Of a DNA stretch of 64,000 nucleotides, positions 8,597 through 17,238 are shown in pieces. A program made the position numbers and the translations under genes. Numbering within the stretch: the first letter of the stretch is position 1; each line of letters begins with the position of its first letter. Below the pieces are notes generated by a model. That model saw only the letters and a list, made by a program, of their open reading frames with translations. It was not told the origin of the DNA and searched no databases. The stretch comes from an uncultured Flavobacteriaceae bacterium (GTDB taxonomy: Bacteria; Bacteroidota; Bacteroidia; Flavobacteriales; Flavobacteriaceae): contig CALTCK010000006.1 of NCBI GenBank assembly GCA_943842625.1, forward strand, positions 62,001-126,000, read 5' to 3'.

Positions 8597-10282
8597 TTAT
8601 TTTCTAAAAAAAGTTGATTCAAATGTAGTATTATTTCCAACATTATCAATGACAATTAGTTTCAAATTATTTTCCACCTCAGAAATGATTTGGTCATTGA
8701 AGTCGTAGGTTAAAACGTCTTTTTTGTAATCATATTCCATCAAAATAAACTTTCCGTTAATAGTAGCTCTGTAGGAGCTTATTCCACTTAAATCATCGAT
8801 AATTTTAATTTTTAAAGTTTTATTCTTACTAATCCATTTTTTGTTTAAAAAATTTATAGGTTTTATTTCTGGTTTTTTTGTGTCGACTGCTAAAACGAAG
8901 GTGCCTAACTTTTTTGTTTTTGCAGTTAATCTAGTTCCTTTTTTGGATGTTTTGACATAATAAGGGGTCTTTTTGTAATTGAGCCTGCCAATGTAGAGTT
9001 TATCAATATCTGTTTTGTTATAATTTGATATATCTGTAGTAATAGAGATTTTCTTATGAAGTGGCACAACATCTTTGTGTAGTTTTAGAGTGTCGTTTTT
9101 TACGTCAATGTCGAGATAGGTATCTTCATAAAAACTATTTGCTGGAATATAAACATTAAATTTACCCTTTGTTATCGAAGATCCTTCTTGCGCATATATA
9201 AAATCTTCTGTTTTATTTACTATTGCTGGTGTTAATGTTTCAAGTTGTTCCCCGATTATAGGGATTGAAATAGAAACAGTATTATTATCAAAATCTGTGA
9301 CTTTTATCAAATAGTTTGAATTTAATTGATCTTGAATATCTAGGATTCCATTGCCTGTTTCATTTTTTATAATGCTTAGAGGGTTATTTGATTCTCTAAA
9401 AAGTTTTTGAATGCGAATCTTATTGTTTTTAAAATAGTTGTAATCAATATATCGATTTATATAACCAGTCTCAGCAAATGAAAATTTTTCAAAGACAACT
9501 TTAAAATTTTGCTTACCATTATAAAAAGTATCTACTTCGTAAACACCATTTTTATTTGAAGCTCCATTTTGTTGGTCAAAGGCAGAAATACCAAATCCAA
9601 TCTTTCCAAATGCAGTTATGTTTTCAGCTTTATAGGATCCATCTTTTTGTAAAATGAGCCTGATTTTAACAGGATTTTTAGATTGATTAATTTGAGAATT
9701 TTTATCTAAAGGATATGCATATAAATTTGTTACAATCGGATTTCTGCTATCTGGGATAGTAATTCCAAAAAGGAGTGGATTCATTGGGCGAGAATTTTTA
9801 TCCCTTATTTCAAAATGTAAATGAGGTCCTTCACTACTACCGCTGTTTCCAGTATATCCGATTAAATCTCCTTTTTTTACTTTTAGTAGATTTGCTTCAG
9901 GGAATATTTCAATCTCATAAGATTCTTTTTTGTATTGAGCATTTTTGACAAATTTTTGAATGGTATCACTGTATTTTTTCAAATGCGCATATACAGTTTG
10001 GTATCCAGTTGGGTGTTTTAAATAAAGTGCTTTACCATAACCAAAATGAGAAACTTTTATCCTGTTGACAAAACCATCAGCCGGAGCGTAAATAGGAATT
10101 CCTGATTGCTGTTGTGTTTTTATATCCAATCCACTATGGAAATGGTTATTTCTTAATTCTCCAAAATTTCCAGAAAGAACAAGTGGAATTTTTACAGGGT
10201 TACTAAAATAATTTTCTGGAAGTTCTGCCTGAGCAAATAATGAAGCGCAGCAGAGAAAAAATAAAACTTTAATCTTTTTCAT
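8597..10282 (-). CDS. M23 family zinc metallopeptidase, exported
   Basis: Encodes 561 residues. The signal peptide MKKIKVLFFLCCASLFAQ is followed by a LytM/M23 domain (about 30-180). Metal ligands are visible in NNHFHSGLDIKT, AHLKKY and GPHLHFEIRD. The remaining roughly 380 residues are beta-rich Ig-like or jelly-roll segments with no catalytic motif. M23 enzymes cleave peptidoglycan cross-links, or serve as inactive scaffolds; this one keeps the HxxxD and HLHFE ligands and is predicted to be active in the periplasm. It lies 13 bases upstream of the TonB receptor gene. Confidence 0.88.
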   Translation of the reverse strand: MKKIKVLFFLCCASLFAQAELPENYFSNPVKIPLVLSGNFGELRNNHFHSGLDIKTQQQSGIPIYAPADGFVNRIKVSHFGYGKALYLKHPTGYQTVYAHLKKYSDTIQKFVKNAQYKKESYEIEIFPEANLLKVKKGDLIGYTGNSGSSEGPHLHFEIRDKNSRPMNPLLFGITIPDSRNPIVTNLYAYPLDKNSQINQSKNPVKIRLILQKDGSYKAENITAFGKIGFGISAFDQQNGASNKNGVYEVDTFYNGKQNFKVVFEKFSFAETGYINRYIDYNYFKNNKIRIQKLFRESNNPLSIIKNETGNGILDIQDQLNSNYLIKVTDFDNNTVSISIPIIGEQLETLTPAIVNKTEDFIYAQEGSSITKGKFNVYIPANSFYEDTYLDIDVKNDTLKLHKDVVPLHKKISITTDISNYNKTDIDKLYIGRLNYKKTPYYVKTSKKGTRLTAKTKKLGTFVLAVDTKKPEIKPINFLNKKWISKNKTLKIKIIDDLSGISSYRATINGKFILMEYDYKKDVLTYDFNDQIISEVENNLKLIVIDNVGNNTTFESTFFRK

Positions 10283-10375
10283 AGTGTAAAATTAGTGATA
10301 CGCTATAAATAATTGTTGGGAGTTAATCAATTTATCAGACAAGTCATCAATATTACAAAATTATTTGCTTTTTAA

Positions 10376-10406
10376 TTGGCTTTTCATCAAGCGATTGTTA
10401 ACTTTG
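10376..10406 (+). promoter_or_regulatory. Promoter of the zapB-like/zapA unit
   Basis: TTG at 10376-10378 and TAACTTTG at 10399-10406, separated by 20 bases, match the Bacteroidota -33/-7 consensus (TTG-N17-23-TAnnTTTG). Transcription should start near 10413, about 20 bases before the ATG at 10433. Confidence 0.65.
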
Positions 10407-10432
10407 TAGAAATAGTATTGAATTAATTATTA

Positions 10433-10723
10433 ATGAGTAATCTATCAGGAATTGTTGATTCTTTGGAGAGTAGGGTTGTTAAACTGCTTCAAGAATATGA
10501 AAATTTGAAGCGTTTGAATACTAAATTGGAAGATGAAATTACAATTTTAAAATCTCAACAAGATCAAAACATCATAGAAATCGATTCCTGGAAAGAAGAA
10601 TGTAATACGTTAAGAATAGCAAATTCAATGCTTGGCAGTAATAAACATAAACGAGAAACAAAACTCAAAATAAATGAATTAGTTCGGGAAATTGACAAAT
10701 GCATCGCCCAACTTTCTGAATAA
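10433..10723 (+). CDS. Small coiled-coil protein upstream of ZapA (ZapB-like)
   Basis: Encodes 96 residues, nearly all predicted coiled coil with heptad Leu/Ile spacing (VDSLESRVVKLLQEYENLKR onward). There is no signal peptide or enzyme motif. It stops 4 bases before the zapA ATG, and in other Bacteroidota a small coiled-coil gene often precedes zapA. By analogy it may act with ZapA at the FtsZ ring as ZapB does in Proteobacteria. That is inferred from position and structure type, not from sequence homology. Confidence 0.75.
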   Translation: MSNLSGIVDSLESRVVKLLQEYENLKRLNTKLEDEITILKSQQDQNIIEIDSWKEECNTLRIANSMLGSNKHKRETKLKINELVREIDKCIAQLSE

Positions 10724-10727
10724 AAAA

Positions 10728-11012
10728 ATGTCAAACCAACAAAAAATAAAACTATCAATAGCAGACAGAGTGTATCCATTAACAACTACACCTGAGCAAG
10801 AAGAAGCCTTAAGGAAAGCTACAAAGAAGATAGATGAAATGATTAAAAGGTTTGAAAAAAGTTATGCTGTAAGAGACAAGCAAGATGTATTGGCCATGTG
10901 CGCACTGCAATTTGCAACTCAAGTAGCTCAAAAAGAAATTGATAAATTAGAAGATAGTCAACATATTGAAGATCAAATTGAAAAATTAAATCAAATGTTG
11001 CACGATTTTTAA
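10728..11012 (+). CDS. zapA: Cell division protein ZapA
   Basis: Encodes 94 residues. The ATG at 10728 gives MSNQQKIKLSIADRVYPLTT, the standard ZapA opening; upstream in-frame codons overlap the previous gene and look non-coding in this frame. The N-terminal half has the ZapA globular fold (IADRVYPL, then EALRKATKKIDEMI). The C-terminal half is the helical dimerisation tail. ZapA cross-links FtsZ filaments at midcell. It is followed by a probable 6S RNA and rny. Confidence 0.88.
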   Translation: MSNQQKIKLSIADRVYPLTTTPEQEEALRKATKKIDEMIKRFEKSYAVRDKQDVLAMCALQFATQVAQKEIDKLEDSQHIEDQIEKLNQMLHDF

Positions 11013-11040
11013 ATCGTAACGTTCTTAAAATAAGGTTACT

Positions 11041-11212
11041 GCCTACATTAATACTATTTTTGGTAAACTCAACGCGAATTCTTTAAAAAGGGCGAGTTGT
11101 AGTTGCAAAAGCGAGCCGTGTCCCAAGGGAGAGCGGATACTTGACCAACTCATTAACCCTAAACTTGTTTTAAGGAGTTTATACAAAACCAGCTATTAAT
11201 GTAGGCTTTTTT
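11041..11212 (+). ncRNA. ssrS: Probable 6S RNA (SsrS, 6S-Flavo type)
   Basis: A non-coding stretch of about 170 nt is closed by a perfect 13-bp stem: GCCTACATTAATA at 11041-11053 pairs with TATTAATGTAGGC at 11194-11206, followed by six Ts. Inside are a second helix (GAGTTG near 11094 with CAACTC near 11137) and a GC-richer core, giving a long irregular hairpin like 6S RNA, which mimics an open promoter and binds RNA polymerase. The location next to zapA matches the known ssrS neighbourhood in E. coli and Bacteroidota. The identification rests on structure and position; a covariance-model search was not possible. Confidence 0.72.
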
Positions 11213-11261
11213 ATGAATAAAACTCAAGTATATGAGTACTTGAATTCAAAAGAATATAGAT

Positions 11262-12827
11262 ATGAATGATATAATATTACCCGTAATAATAGGAGTTGTA
11301 GCAATAATTGTAGGTTATGGTATTGCAAAGATTCTTGAAAAAAATAAAGCTTCCCATATTATTAAGTCTGCCAAAAAAAGGGCGACTGCAATTGCTAAGC
11401 AGGCAGGTAAAGATGCAGAATCACTTAAAAAGGACAAAATGTTACAGGCAAAAGAAAAGTTTTTAGAATTAAAGGCTGAGCATGAAAGGGTCATTTTAAA
11501 TAGAGATAAAAAAATATCTGAAGCTGAGAAAAGAACGAGAGAAAAAGAATCCAAAGTGACCAGTGAATTAGCAAAAACTAAAAATTTAAATTCAAGTCTA
11601 GAATCCAAGAAAAATGAGTACAATGAAAGACTAACTTTCCTTGATAAACGACAAGCAGAAATAGATAAAATGCATCGCAGACAAGTAGAACAACTTGAAG
11701 TCATTTCAAGTCTTTCAGCGGATGACGCAAAGGCTCAATTAATGGAGAGTATAAAAGATGAGGCTAAAACAGATGCCATGGCATATATCCAAAACTCACT
11801 TGAAGAAGCTAAATTAACAGCCCAGCAAGAGGCAAAGAAAGTTGTCATTAATACTATCCAGCGAATAGGGACTGAAGAGGCAGTAGAAAACTGTGTTTCC
11901 GTTTTTAATTTAGAAAGTGATGATGTAAAAGGCCGGATTATTGGACGAGAAGGTAGAAATATTCGCGCTATAGAGGCTGCGACTGGAGTAGAAATAATTG
12001 TTGATGACACTCCAGATGCTATCATATTGTCTTGCTTTGATTCTGTTAGAAGAGAAATAGCTCGTTTGTCATTACACAAATTAGTGACTGATGGGCGTAT
12101 TCACCCTGCCAGAATTGAGGAAATAGTTAAAAAGACTAAAAATCAAATAGAAGAAGAGATCAAAGAAGTAGGAAAAAGAACCGTAATAGATCTTGGAATT
12201 CATGGGCTTCACCCAGAATTAATTAAAGCTGTAGGAAGAATGAAATTTCGTTCCTCCTATGGTCAAAATCTATTACAACACTCTCGTGAGGTTGCAAAAC
12301 TTTGTGGAGTGATGGCCTCTGAACTTGGTTTGAATCCTAAATTAGCCAAAAGAGCCGGTTTATTACATGATATAGGAAAAGTCCCAGAAACAGAAACAGA
12401 ACTACCTCATGCTTTATTAGGAATGCAGTTAGCAGAAAGGCACGGTGAAAAGCCAGACGTTTGTAATGCGATTGGAGCCCACCATGATGAAATCGAAATG
12501 AACAGTTTGTTGTCACCAATAATTCAAGTTTGTGATGCAATTAGTGGAGCAAGACCCGGAGCAAGACGACAAGTATTAGACTCTTATATTCAACGTTTAA
12601 AAGATTTAGAGGAAGTGGCATTTGGATTTAAAGGAGTCAACAAGGCATATGCCATTCAAGCCGGTCGTGAACTTCGAGTTATGGTAGAAAGCGAAAAGGT
12701 AAGTGATGAAAAAGCATCAGAATTGTCTTTTAATATTTCTCAAAAAATCCAAACAGAAATGACTTATCCGGGTCAAGTAAAGGTAACTGTTATAAGGGAA
12801 ACAAGAGCAGTGAATATTGCAAAGTAA
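11262..12827 (+). CDS. rny: Ribonuclease Y
   Basis: Encodes 521 residues. An N-terminal membrane helix ([20 protein letters not shown]) is followed by a long charged coiled coil (about 30-200). Next come a KH RNA-binding domain ([19 protein letters not shown]) and an HD domain ([10 protein letters not shown], then AGLLHDIGK with the metal-binding HD pair). RNase Y is a membrane-tethered endoribonuclease that initiates mRNA decay. Length and domain order are normal. It directly follows the 6S RNA, and its stop codon abuts the xerD stop from the other strand with no bases between. Confidence 0.95.
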   Translation: MNDIILPVIIGVVAIIVGYGIAKILEKNKASHIIKSAKKRATAIAKQAGKDAESLKKDKMLQAKEKFLELKAEHERVILNRDKKISEAEKRTREKESKVTSELAKTKNLNSSLESKKNEYNERLTFLDKRQAEIDKMHRRQVEQLEVISSLSADDAKAQLMESIKDEAKTDAMAYIQNSLEEAKLTAQQEAKKVVINTIQRIGTEEAVENCVSVFNLESDDVKGRIIGREGRNIRAIEAATGVEIIVDDTPDAIILSCFDSVRREIARLSLHKLVTDGRIHPARIEEIVKKTKNQIEEEIKEVGKRTVIDLGIHGLHPELIKAVGRMKFRSSYGQNLLQHSREVAKLCGVMASELGLNPKLAKRAGLLHDIGKVPETETELPHALLGMQLAERHGEKPDVCNAIGAHHDEIEMNSLLSPIIQVCDAISGARPGARRQVLDSYIQRLKDLEEVAFGFKGVNKAYAIQAGRELRVMVESEKVSDEKASELSFNISQKIQTEMTYPGQVKVTVIRETRAVNIAK

Positions 12828-13724
12828 TTATCTTCTTGGATGGAAATTATTAATTACTTGAGTTAAATGACTTTTATCGATGTGAGTGTAAATTTCAGTA
12901 GTAGTTATACTTTCATGACCTAACATTTGTTGAATTGCTCTTAAATCTGCACCGTTCTCTAGGAGATGGGTAGCAAATGAATGTCTGAAAGTATGTGGGC
13001 TGATTTTTTTTCGTATTCCAGCTTTGATTGTCAAATCCTTCACAATTTGAAATATCATAGCTCTCGTTAAATTATTCCCTCTTCTGTTTAAGAATAAAGT
13101 ATCTTTTGCTGAGGGTTCTATATTTTGGATTGCTCTGATTTCGTTTTTGTAAATACTAATGTATTTGACCGTTACATTCCCTATTGGAATAAACCGTTGT
13201 TTGTTTCCTTTTCCTGTAACTTTAATAAAACCTTCATCAAAAAATAAATCGGATAGTTTAAGATTTATTAATTCTGAAACACGCAAACCACAACCATATA
13301 ATGATTCAATGATAGCTCTATTTCTTTCCCCTTGTGGTTTGCTCAAGTCAATGGTAGCGATTAATTGATCTATTTCTTTCACAGATAGCGTATCTGGTAA
13401 CTTTCTTCCGGTTTTGGGACTTTCAATATGATCTACGGGATTTGTTGTTCGATATTCTTCAAAAACTAAATAGTTAAAAAAACCTTTTAAGCCAGAAATT
13501 ATTCTACTTTGCGAACGGGGATTCACCTCTTTCGCAATGTGATAAATAAATTCTTGGATGATTTCTCTATTTATGATTACTGGTGAATCTTTAATTGAGG
13601 AATCATCAAGCCATTTTACTAACTTTTTAATATCGAAAGAATAGTTTGAAATTGAATTTTCTGACAATCCTCTTTCTATTTTTAAATAATCCTGATAATA
13701 TTTTAAAGCATCCAACCAGTTCAT
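12828..13724 (-). CDS. xerD: Site-specific tyrosine recombinase XerD/XerC
   Basis: Encodes 298 residues. The N-terminal SAM-like core-binding domain (WLDALKYYQDYLKIERGLS) is followed by the catalytic domain. Catalytic Arg is in YGCGLRVSELINL, Lys in VTGKGNKQRFIPI, and HxxR in SPHTFRHSFATHLLENG. His is in LGHESITTTEIYTHI and the Tyr nucleophile in EIYTHI. It resolves chromosome dimers at dif with FtsK. XerC and XerD cannot be told apart with certainty, but a single annotated Xer near aroQ is usual in Flavobacteriia. Length is typical. Confidence 0.92.
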   Translation of the reverse strand: MNWLDALKYYQDYLKIERGLSENSISNYSFDIKKLVKWLDDSSIKDSPVIINREIIQEFIYHIAKEVNPRSQSRIISGLKGFFNYLVFEEYRTTNPVDHIESPKTGRKLPDTLSVKEIDQLIATIDLSKPQGERNRAIIESLYGCGLRVSELINLKLSDLFFDEGFIKVTGKGNKQRFIPIGNVTVKYISIYKNEIRAIQNIEPSAKDTLFLNRRGNNLTRAMIFQIVKDLTIKAGIRKKISPHTFRHSFATHLLENGADLRAIQQMLGHESITTTEIYTHIDKSHLTQVINNFHPRR

Positions 13725-13796
13725 TTGCAGAAAATAATTAATTACAACTATTAAACATAATGTATAAATTTTTATTAGACAAACGACTGAATTAAT

Positions 13797-13804
13797 TATA
13801 TTTG
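13797..13804 (+). promoter_or_regulatory. -7 promoter box for the first beta-barrel gene
   Basis: TATATTTG matches TAnnTTTG and lies 24 bases before the ATG at 13829. No good -33 TTG is visible. Confidence 0.45.
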
Positions 13805-13828
13805 AAAAACTTAAAAATTAACACAATT

Positions 13829-14346
13829 ATGAAAAAAATCATTTTTTTATCGCTTATGGTATTATTTACTGCTAAATCCCTTTCGCAAGGAGTAGATTTA
13901 GGGATCAAGGTTGGGGCAAATTTTGCCACACGTTAACAGATGATGTTGAGACTAGAACGGGTTTAAACTTTGGGGCGTTTGCCACCATAAAATTTAATGA
14001 TAAGATTGCATTACAAGGAGATGTCCTTTATTCTCAGCAAGGCGCTGAACTTCTTGATATAGGAAAAGTTGATTTAGACTACATAAATGTTCCCTTAGTA
14101 CTAAAATACTATCTGGTTAAAAAATTAAATATTCAAGTTGGTCCTCAATTTGGTTTTTTAATAAATGATGATGATTTAAAAACGGAATCAATGGATATTG
14201 CAGGTGTTGTAGGACTCGGTTTAGACTTACCTTTAGGATTTAGAATTGATGGGCGTTATAACTTTGGTTTAACGGAAATTTTCCCAGATGTATCCGGTTT
14301 AAAAAATAATGTTTTTAGCTTGTCTGTAGGCTGGTCAATTCTTTAA
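13829..14346 (+). pseudogene. Outer-membrane beta-barrel protein (PorT-like), one-base frame break
   Basis: The ATG at 13829 gives a signal peptide (MKKIIFLSLMVLFTAKSLSQ) and the barrel start GVDLGIKVGANFAT. It then hits TAA at 13933-13935 after the ACACG at 13928-13932. The shifted frame resumes at once with LTDDVETRTGLNFGAFATIK and continues to a proper end, SLSVGWSIL. Total length is one base short of a multiple of three, and a repaired gene would encode about 172 residues. The alternating strand pattern and the final hydrophobic strand fit the OMP beta-barrel 2 family. It is either a sequencing error or a recent loss; the intact downstream frame favours error. Confidence 0.75.
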
Positions 14347-14509
14347 TTTTATCTTAATATTTTCCCAATTTATTTGAAATTTAATGATTTTGCACCTATT
14401 GATAATTGTTCATAATTAAAGATAGCTACAATTAATTTAACAGTTATCACCCTTCATTCTATTGTATAGTATTAATAAACAGTGCTTTACAATATATTTG
14501 TAAATAATA

Positions 14510-14535
14510 GTTATTAACAATTAATTGTTAATAAC
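14510..14535. promoter_or_regulatory. Perfect 26-bp palindrome upstream of the second barrel gene (candidate operator)
   Basis: The half GTTATTAACAATT at 14510-14522 is followed by its exact reverse complement at 14523-14535. It lies about 75 bases before the barrel ATG and near -7-like boxes at 14493-14500 and 14573-14580. No coding or T-tract context suggests a terminator. The inner TTAACAA/TTGTTAA arms resemble those at other promoters in this window. It is a candidate binding site for a dimeric repressor or activator. Confidence 0.5.
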
Positions 14536-14572
14536 CTATTTGACACTTAGTAGAATAGTATTTTTCTTTATT

Positions 14573-14580
14573 TAAATTTG
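14573..14580 (+). promoter_or_regulatory. -7 promoter box for the second beta-barrel gene
   Basis: TAAATTTG matches TAnnTTTG and ends 28 bases before the ATG at 14609. A TTG lies at 14540-14542, a longer than ideal spacing of 30. TATTTTTC at 14559 is an alternative -7 at 16-base spacing. Confidence 0.4.
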
Positions 14581-14608
14581 AAGAATAATAATCAAAATTA
14601 TAAATATT

Positions 14609-15182
14609 ATGAAAAATTTTTTACTTTTTATTGCTTTAGTAAGCTTTAGTTTTGCTTCAGCACAGATTACAACAAATGCAGGAACTTTTAACAAGCCTGG
14701 TGAAGGTGAGACTGCTTTTGAATTTAATTTTATGCCAAATTTAGATGGTACAACTATGTTTACTGACAAGAGCTAATGTTATGATGAGACAATTCAAATC
14801 TGACACAAAAGCTGTTCGTTGGACTGCTTCTTTGAATGTAGCAGATACTGGTGAAGAAGGATCTGATATGACTTATGGCGTTGCTTTAGGTTATGGTATA
14901 GAGAACCATCTTTCAGGAGCAGAACGTTTATCAACATACTGGGGTTACGGTGGTAGCTTAGGTTATGAAGATATGGGTGGTACTGACGAAGCTGGTGAAG
15001 ATTTAGACGGATCTGTTACAGTAGGTGTTGGTGTATTTTTAGGTGCTGATTATTACATCATCCCTAAAGTATATGTTGGTTTAGAGCTTGGATACGGTTT
15101 AGGTGTAGCATCACAGGATGATACTTCATGGGGATTAGATGGAGGAGTAACTGGAATGATGAGAGTAGGATTTAGATTATAA
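14609..15182 (+). pseudogene. Outer-membrane beta-barrel protein, one-base frame break
   Basis: The ATG at 14609 opens a signal peptide (MKNFLLFIALVSFSFASAQ), then mature sequence to NLDGTTMF. The frame then shifts at about 14757-14765 and would stop at TAA soon after. The +1 frame continues as LTRANVMMRQFKSDTKAVRW through Gly- and Tyr-rich barrel strands to GMMRVGFRL. Total length is one base over a multiple of three, and the repaired product is about 190 residues. Neutral, glycine-rich composition and a terminal aromatic strand indicate a small outer-membrane barrel of unknown role. A strong hairpin terminator follows the stop. Confidence 0.78.
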
Positions 15183-15204
15183 TCTAAATAAAAAATAATT
15201 TTAA

Positions 15205-15230
15205 AAGGAGCCTTTGGGCTCCTTTTTTTT
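15205..15230 (+). terminator. Rho-independent terminator after the second barrel gene
   Basis: AAGGAGCC (15205-15212), loop TTTG and GGCTCCTT (15217-15224) form an 8-bp stem running into a T-tract to 15230. Confidence 0.85.
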
Positions 15231-15285
15231 TAACCGAAATTTTTATTTGATACTTTTAATATCATAACTTTTGTATTTTTACCTC

Positions 15286-15702
15286 ATGAAAAACTTTATT
15301 ATCATCAATGGTCCCAATTTAAATTTATTGGGTAAACGAGAGCCACTTATTTACGGGGATCAAACCTTTGAGGATTATTTTATTGGTTTGGAGAAAAAAT
15401 ATCCAGCACTTAATTTATCTTACTTTCAATCAAATATAGAAGGAGAGCTCATTGATAAACTTCAGGAGGTTGGTTTTAAAGTTGATGGAATTATTTTAAA
15501 TGCAGCTGCTTATACGCATACTTCAGTGGGAATTGGAGATGCAGTAAAGGGAATTACTGTCCCAGTAGTGGAGGTACATATATCCAATACTTTTTCTCGA
15601 GAAGAATTTAGACATCATTCCTACATTTCCCCAAATGCAAAAGGAATTGTTTTGGGCTTTGGTTTGAAAAGTTATGAATTGGCATTAAAAAGTTTTCTGT
15701 AA
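15286..15702 (+). CDS. aroQ: Type II 3-dehydroquinate dehydratase
   Basis: Encodes 138 residues, catalysing dehydration of 3-dehydroquinate in the shikimate pathway. I start at the ATG at 15286, giving MKNFIIINGPNLNLLGKREP, the canonical family opening; the TTG five codons upstream is not needed. Active-site features are the Tyr in REPLIYGDQTF, the NAAAYTHTSVGI segment, VHISNTFSREEFRHHS with the catalytic His, and the C-terminal GLKSYELAL. Length is normal for the dodecameric type II enzyme. It converges with lpdA across a shared terminator. Confidence 0.93.
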   Translation: MKNFIIINGPNLNLLGKREPLIYGDQTFEDYFIGLEKKYPALNLSYFQSNIEGELIDKLQEVGFKVDGIILNAAAYTHTSVGIGDAVKGITVPVVEVHISNTFSREEFRHHSYISPNAKGIVLGFGLKSYELALKSFL

Positions 15703-15708
15703 AAAAAA

Positions 15709-15735
15709 ACACCCTATTTTCATAGAGTGTTTTCT
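15709..15735. terminator. Bidirectional terminator between aroQ and lpdA
   Basis: ACACCCTAT and ATAGAGTGT pair with one mismatch around a short loop. The stem is flanked by an A-run from 15703 on one side and Ts on the other, so it can serve both converging genes. Confidence 0.65.
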
Positions 15736-15754
15736 ATACTTATTAAATAAATCT

Positions 15755-17131
15755 TTAAAGATGTATGACTTCGTCATAGGCATCTGCAACGGCTTCCATT
15801 ACCGCCTCACTCATGGTCGGGTGTGGGTGTATAGTCTTTAATACTTCGTGACCTGTAGTTTCTAGTTTTCTACCTAACACTGCTTCAGCTATCATATCGG
15901 TGACTCCAGCCCCAATCATATGACATCCTAACCATTCCCCATATTTGGCATCAAAGATTACTTTAACAAAGCCGTCTTTGGTGCCAGCGGCACTTGCTTT
16001 TCCGGAGGCTGAAAATGGAAATTTACCTACTTTAATATCATATCCTTCTTCTAATGCTTGCTTTTCGGTGTATCCTACAGAAGCGATTTCTGGAGTTGCG
16101 TAGGTACAACCAGGAATGTTACCATAATCTATAGCTTCAACATGCATTCCTTTTATTTTTTCAACACAAGTAATCCCTTCAGCTGAAGCAACGTGAGCTA
16201 ATGCTGGTCCAGGAACTACATCACCTATGGCATAATAACCGGGTATATTTGTTTGGTACCAATCGTTGACGATTATTTTGTCTCGATCTACCATGATTCC
16301 TACTTCTTCCAACCCAATATTTTCTATATTGGATTTAATACCTACCGCAGAAAGAACAATATCTGCTTCAAGGACCTCTTCTCCTTTTTTTGTTTTTACA
16401 GTAGCTTTTATTTTTTTACCGGTAATGTCTACACTCTCAACCGAAGCATTGGTCATGACTTTGATCCCTGCTTTTTTGAAAGATCTTCCAAACTGCTTGG
16501 AAACTTCTTCATCCTCCAAAGGTACTAGGTTCGGCAAGTATTCAACAATTGTTACATCCGTTCCCATGGCATTATAAAAATGGGCAAATTCAACTCCAAT
16601 AGCTCCGCTTCCAACAACAATCATACTTTTCGGTTGTTTTTTTAAAGTCATTGCTTCTCTATAGCCAATAACTTTTTCGCCATCTTGCGGTAAATTTGGT
16701 AATTGTCTTGATTTTGCACCCGTTGCAACGATAATATGATCAGCACTATATTCAGTTCCGTCCACATCCACTTTTTTTCCTGGTTTTAGTTTTCCGTAGC
16801 CATCAATTACATCAATTTTATTTTTTTTCATTAAAAATTGAACGCCTTTACTCATTCCGTCTGCTATTCCACGACTACGCGCTACTACTTTTGTGAAATC
16901 TTTGTCAGGATTATCAAGACTCAATCCATAATCTTCAGCATGTTTTAGGTAATCAAAAACTTGAGCGCTTTTAAGTAGGGCTTTTGTTGGGATACATCCC
17001 CAATTAAGACATACACCTCCTAAATTTTCTTTTTCTATAACAGCGGTTTTAAATCCTAGTTGAGAAGCTCTTATGGCAGTAACATAACCTCCTGGGCCAC
17101 TCCCTAAAACTATAATATCGTATTTGCTCAT
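15755..17131 (-). CDS. lpdA: Dihydrolipoyl dehydrogenase (E3)
   Basis: Encodes 458 residues, a flavoprotein that reoxidises dihydrolipoamide in 2-oxoacid dehydrogenase and glycine-cleavage complexes. FAD-binding GSGPGGYVTAIRA is followed by the redox disulfide in GGVCLNWGCIPTKALL. The NAD site is VVGSGAIGVEFAHFYN and the second FAD motif is YAIGDVVPGPALAH. The C-terminal dimerisation domain has the His-Glu pair in IHPHPTMSEAVMEA. Length is typical. No other E1/E2 genes are adjacent, so the complex served is not evident. Confidence 0.94.
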   Translation of the reverse strand: MSKYDIIVLGSGPGGYVTAIRASQLGFKTAVIEKENLGGVCLNWGCIPTKALLKSAQVFDYLKHAEDYGLSLDNPDKDFTKVVARSRGIADGMSKGVQFLMKKNKIDVIDGYGKLKPGKKVDVDGTEYSADHIIVATGAKSRQLPNLPQDGEKVIGYREAMTLKKQPKSMIVVGSGAIGVEFAHFYNAMGTDVTIVEYLPNLVPLEDEEVSKQFGRSFKKAGIKVMTNASVESVDITGKKIKATVKTKKGEEVLEADIVLSAVGIKSNIENIGLEEVGIMVDRDKIIVNDWYQTNIPGYYAIGDVVPGPALAHVASAEGITCVEKIKGMHVEAIDYGNIPGCTYATPEIASVGYTEKQALEEGYDIKVGKFPFSASGKASAAGTKDGFVKVIFDAKYGEWLGCHMIGAGVTDMIAEAVLGRKLETTGHEVLKTIHPHPTMSEAVMEAVADAYDEVIHL

Positions 17132-17152
17132 TTTGTTCTAAATTTTAAGTTA

Positions 17153-17160
17153 CAAAATTA
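17153..17160 (-). promoter_or_regulatory. -7 promoter box for lpdA
   Basis: The minus strand reads TAATTTTG, an exact TAnnTTTG match, 21 bases before the ATG at 17131. No TTG is seen at the -33 spacing. Confidence 0.4.
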
Positions 17161-17238
17161 CAAAATGTATGTGTAACGAAATAATAAAAAAAATAAATTG
17201 ATAATAAAAATTTTTGTGAATTGGTAGCTTATAAAAAA

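Noticed and set aside
6118-10282. A SusC/SusD polysaccharide utilisation locus
   Set aside because: The TonB receptor has no SusD partner and sits with an M23 peptidase, and the GH16 gene is 45 kb away. There is no PUL structure.
11315-12079. Open frames antisense to rny
   Set aside because: They are composition shadows of the RNase Y reading frame, with Ser/Leu-rich sequence lacking domains.
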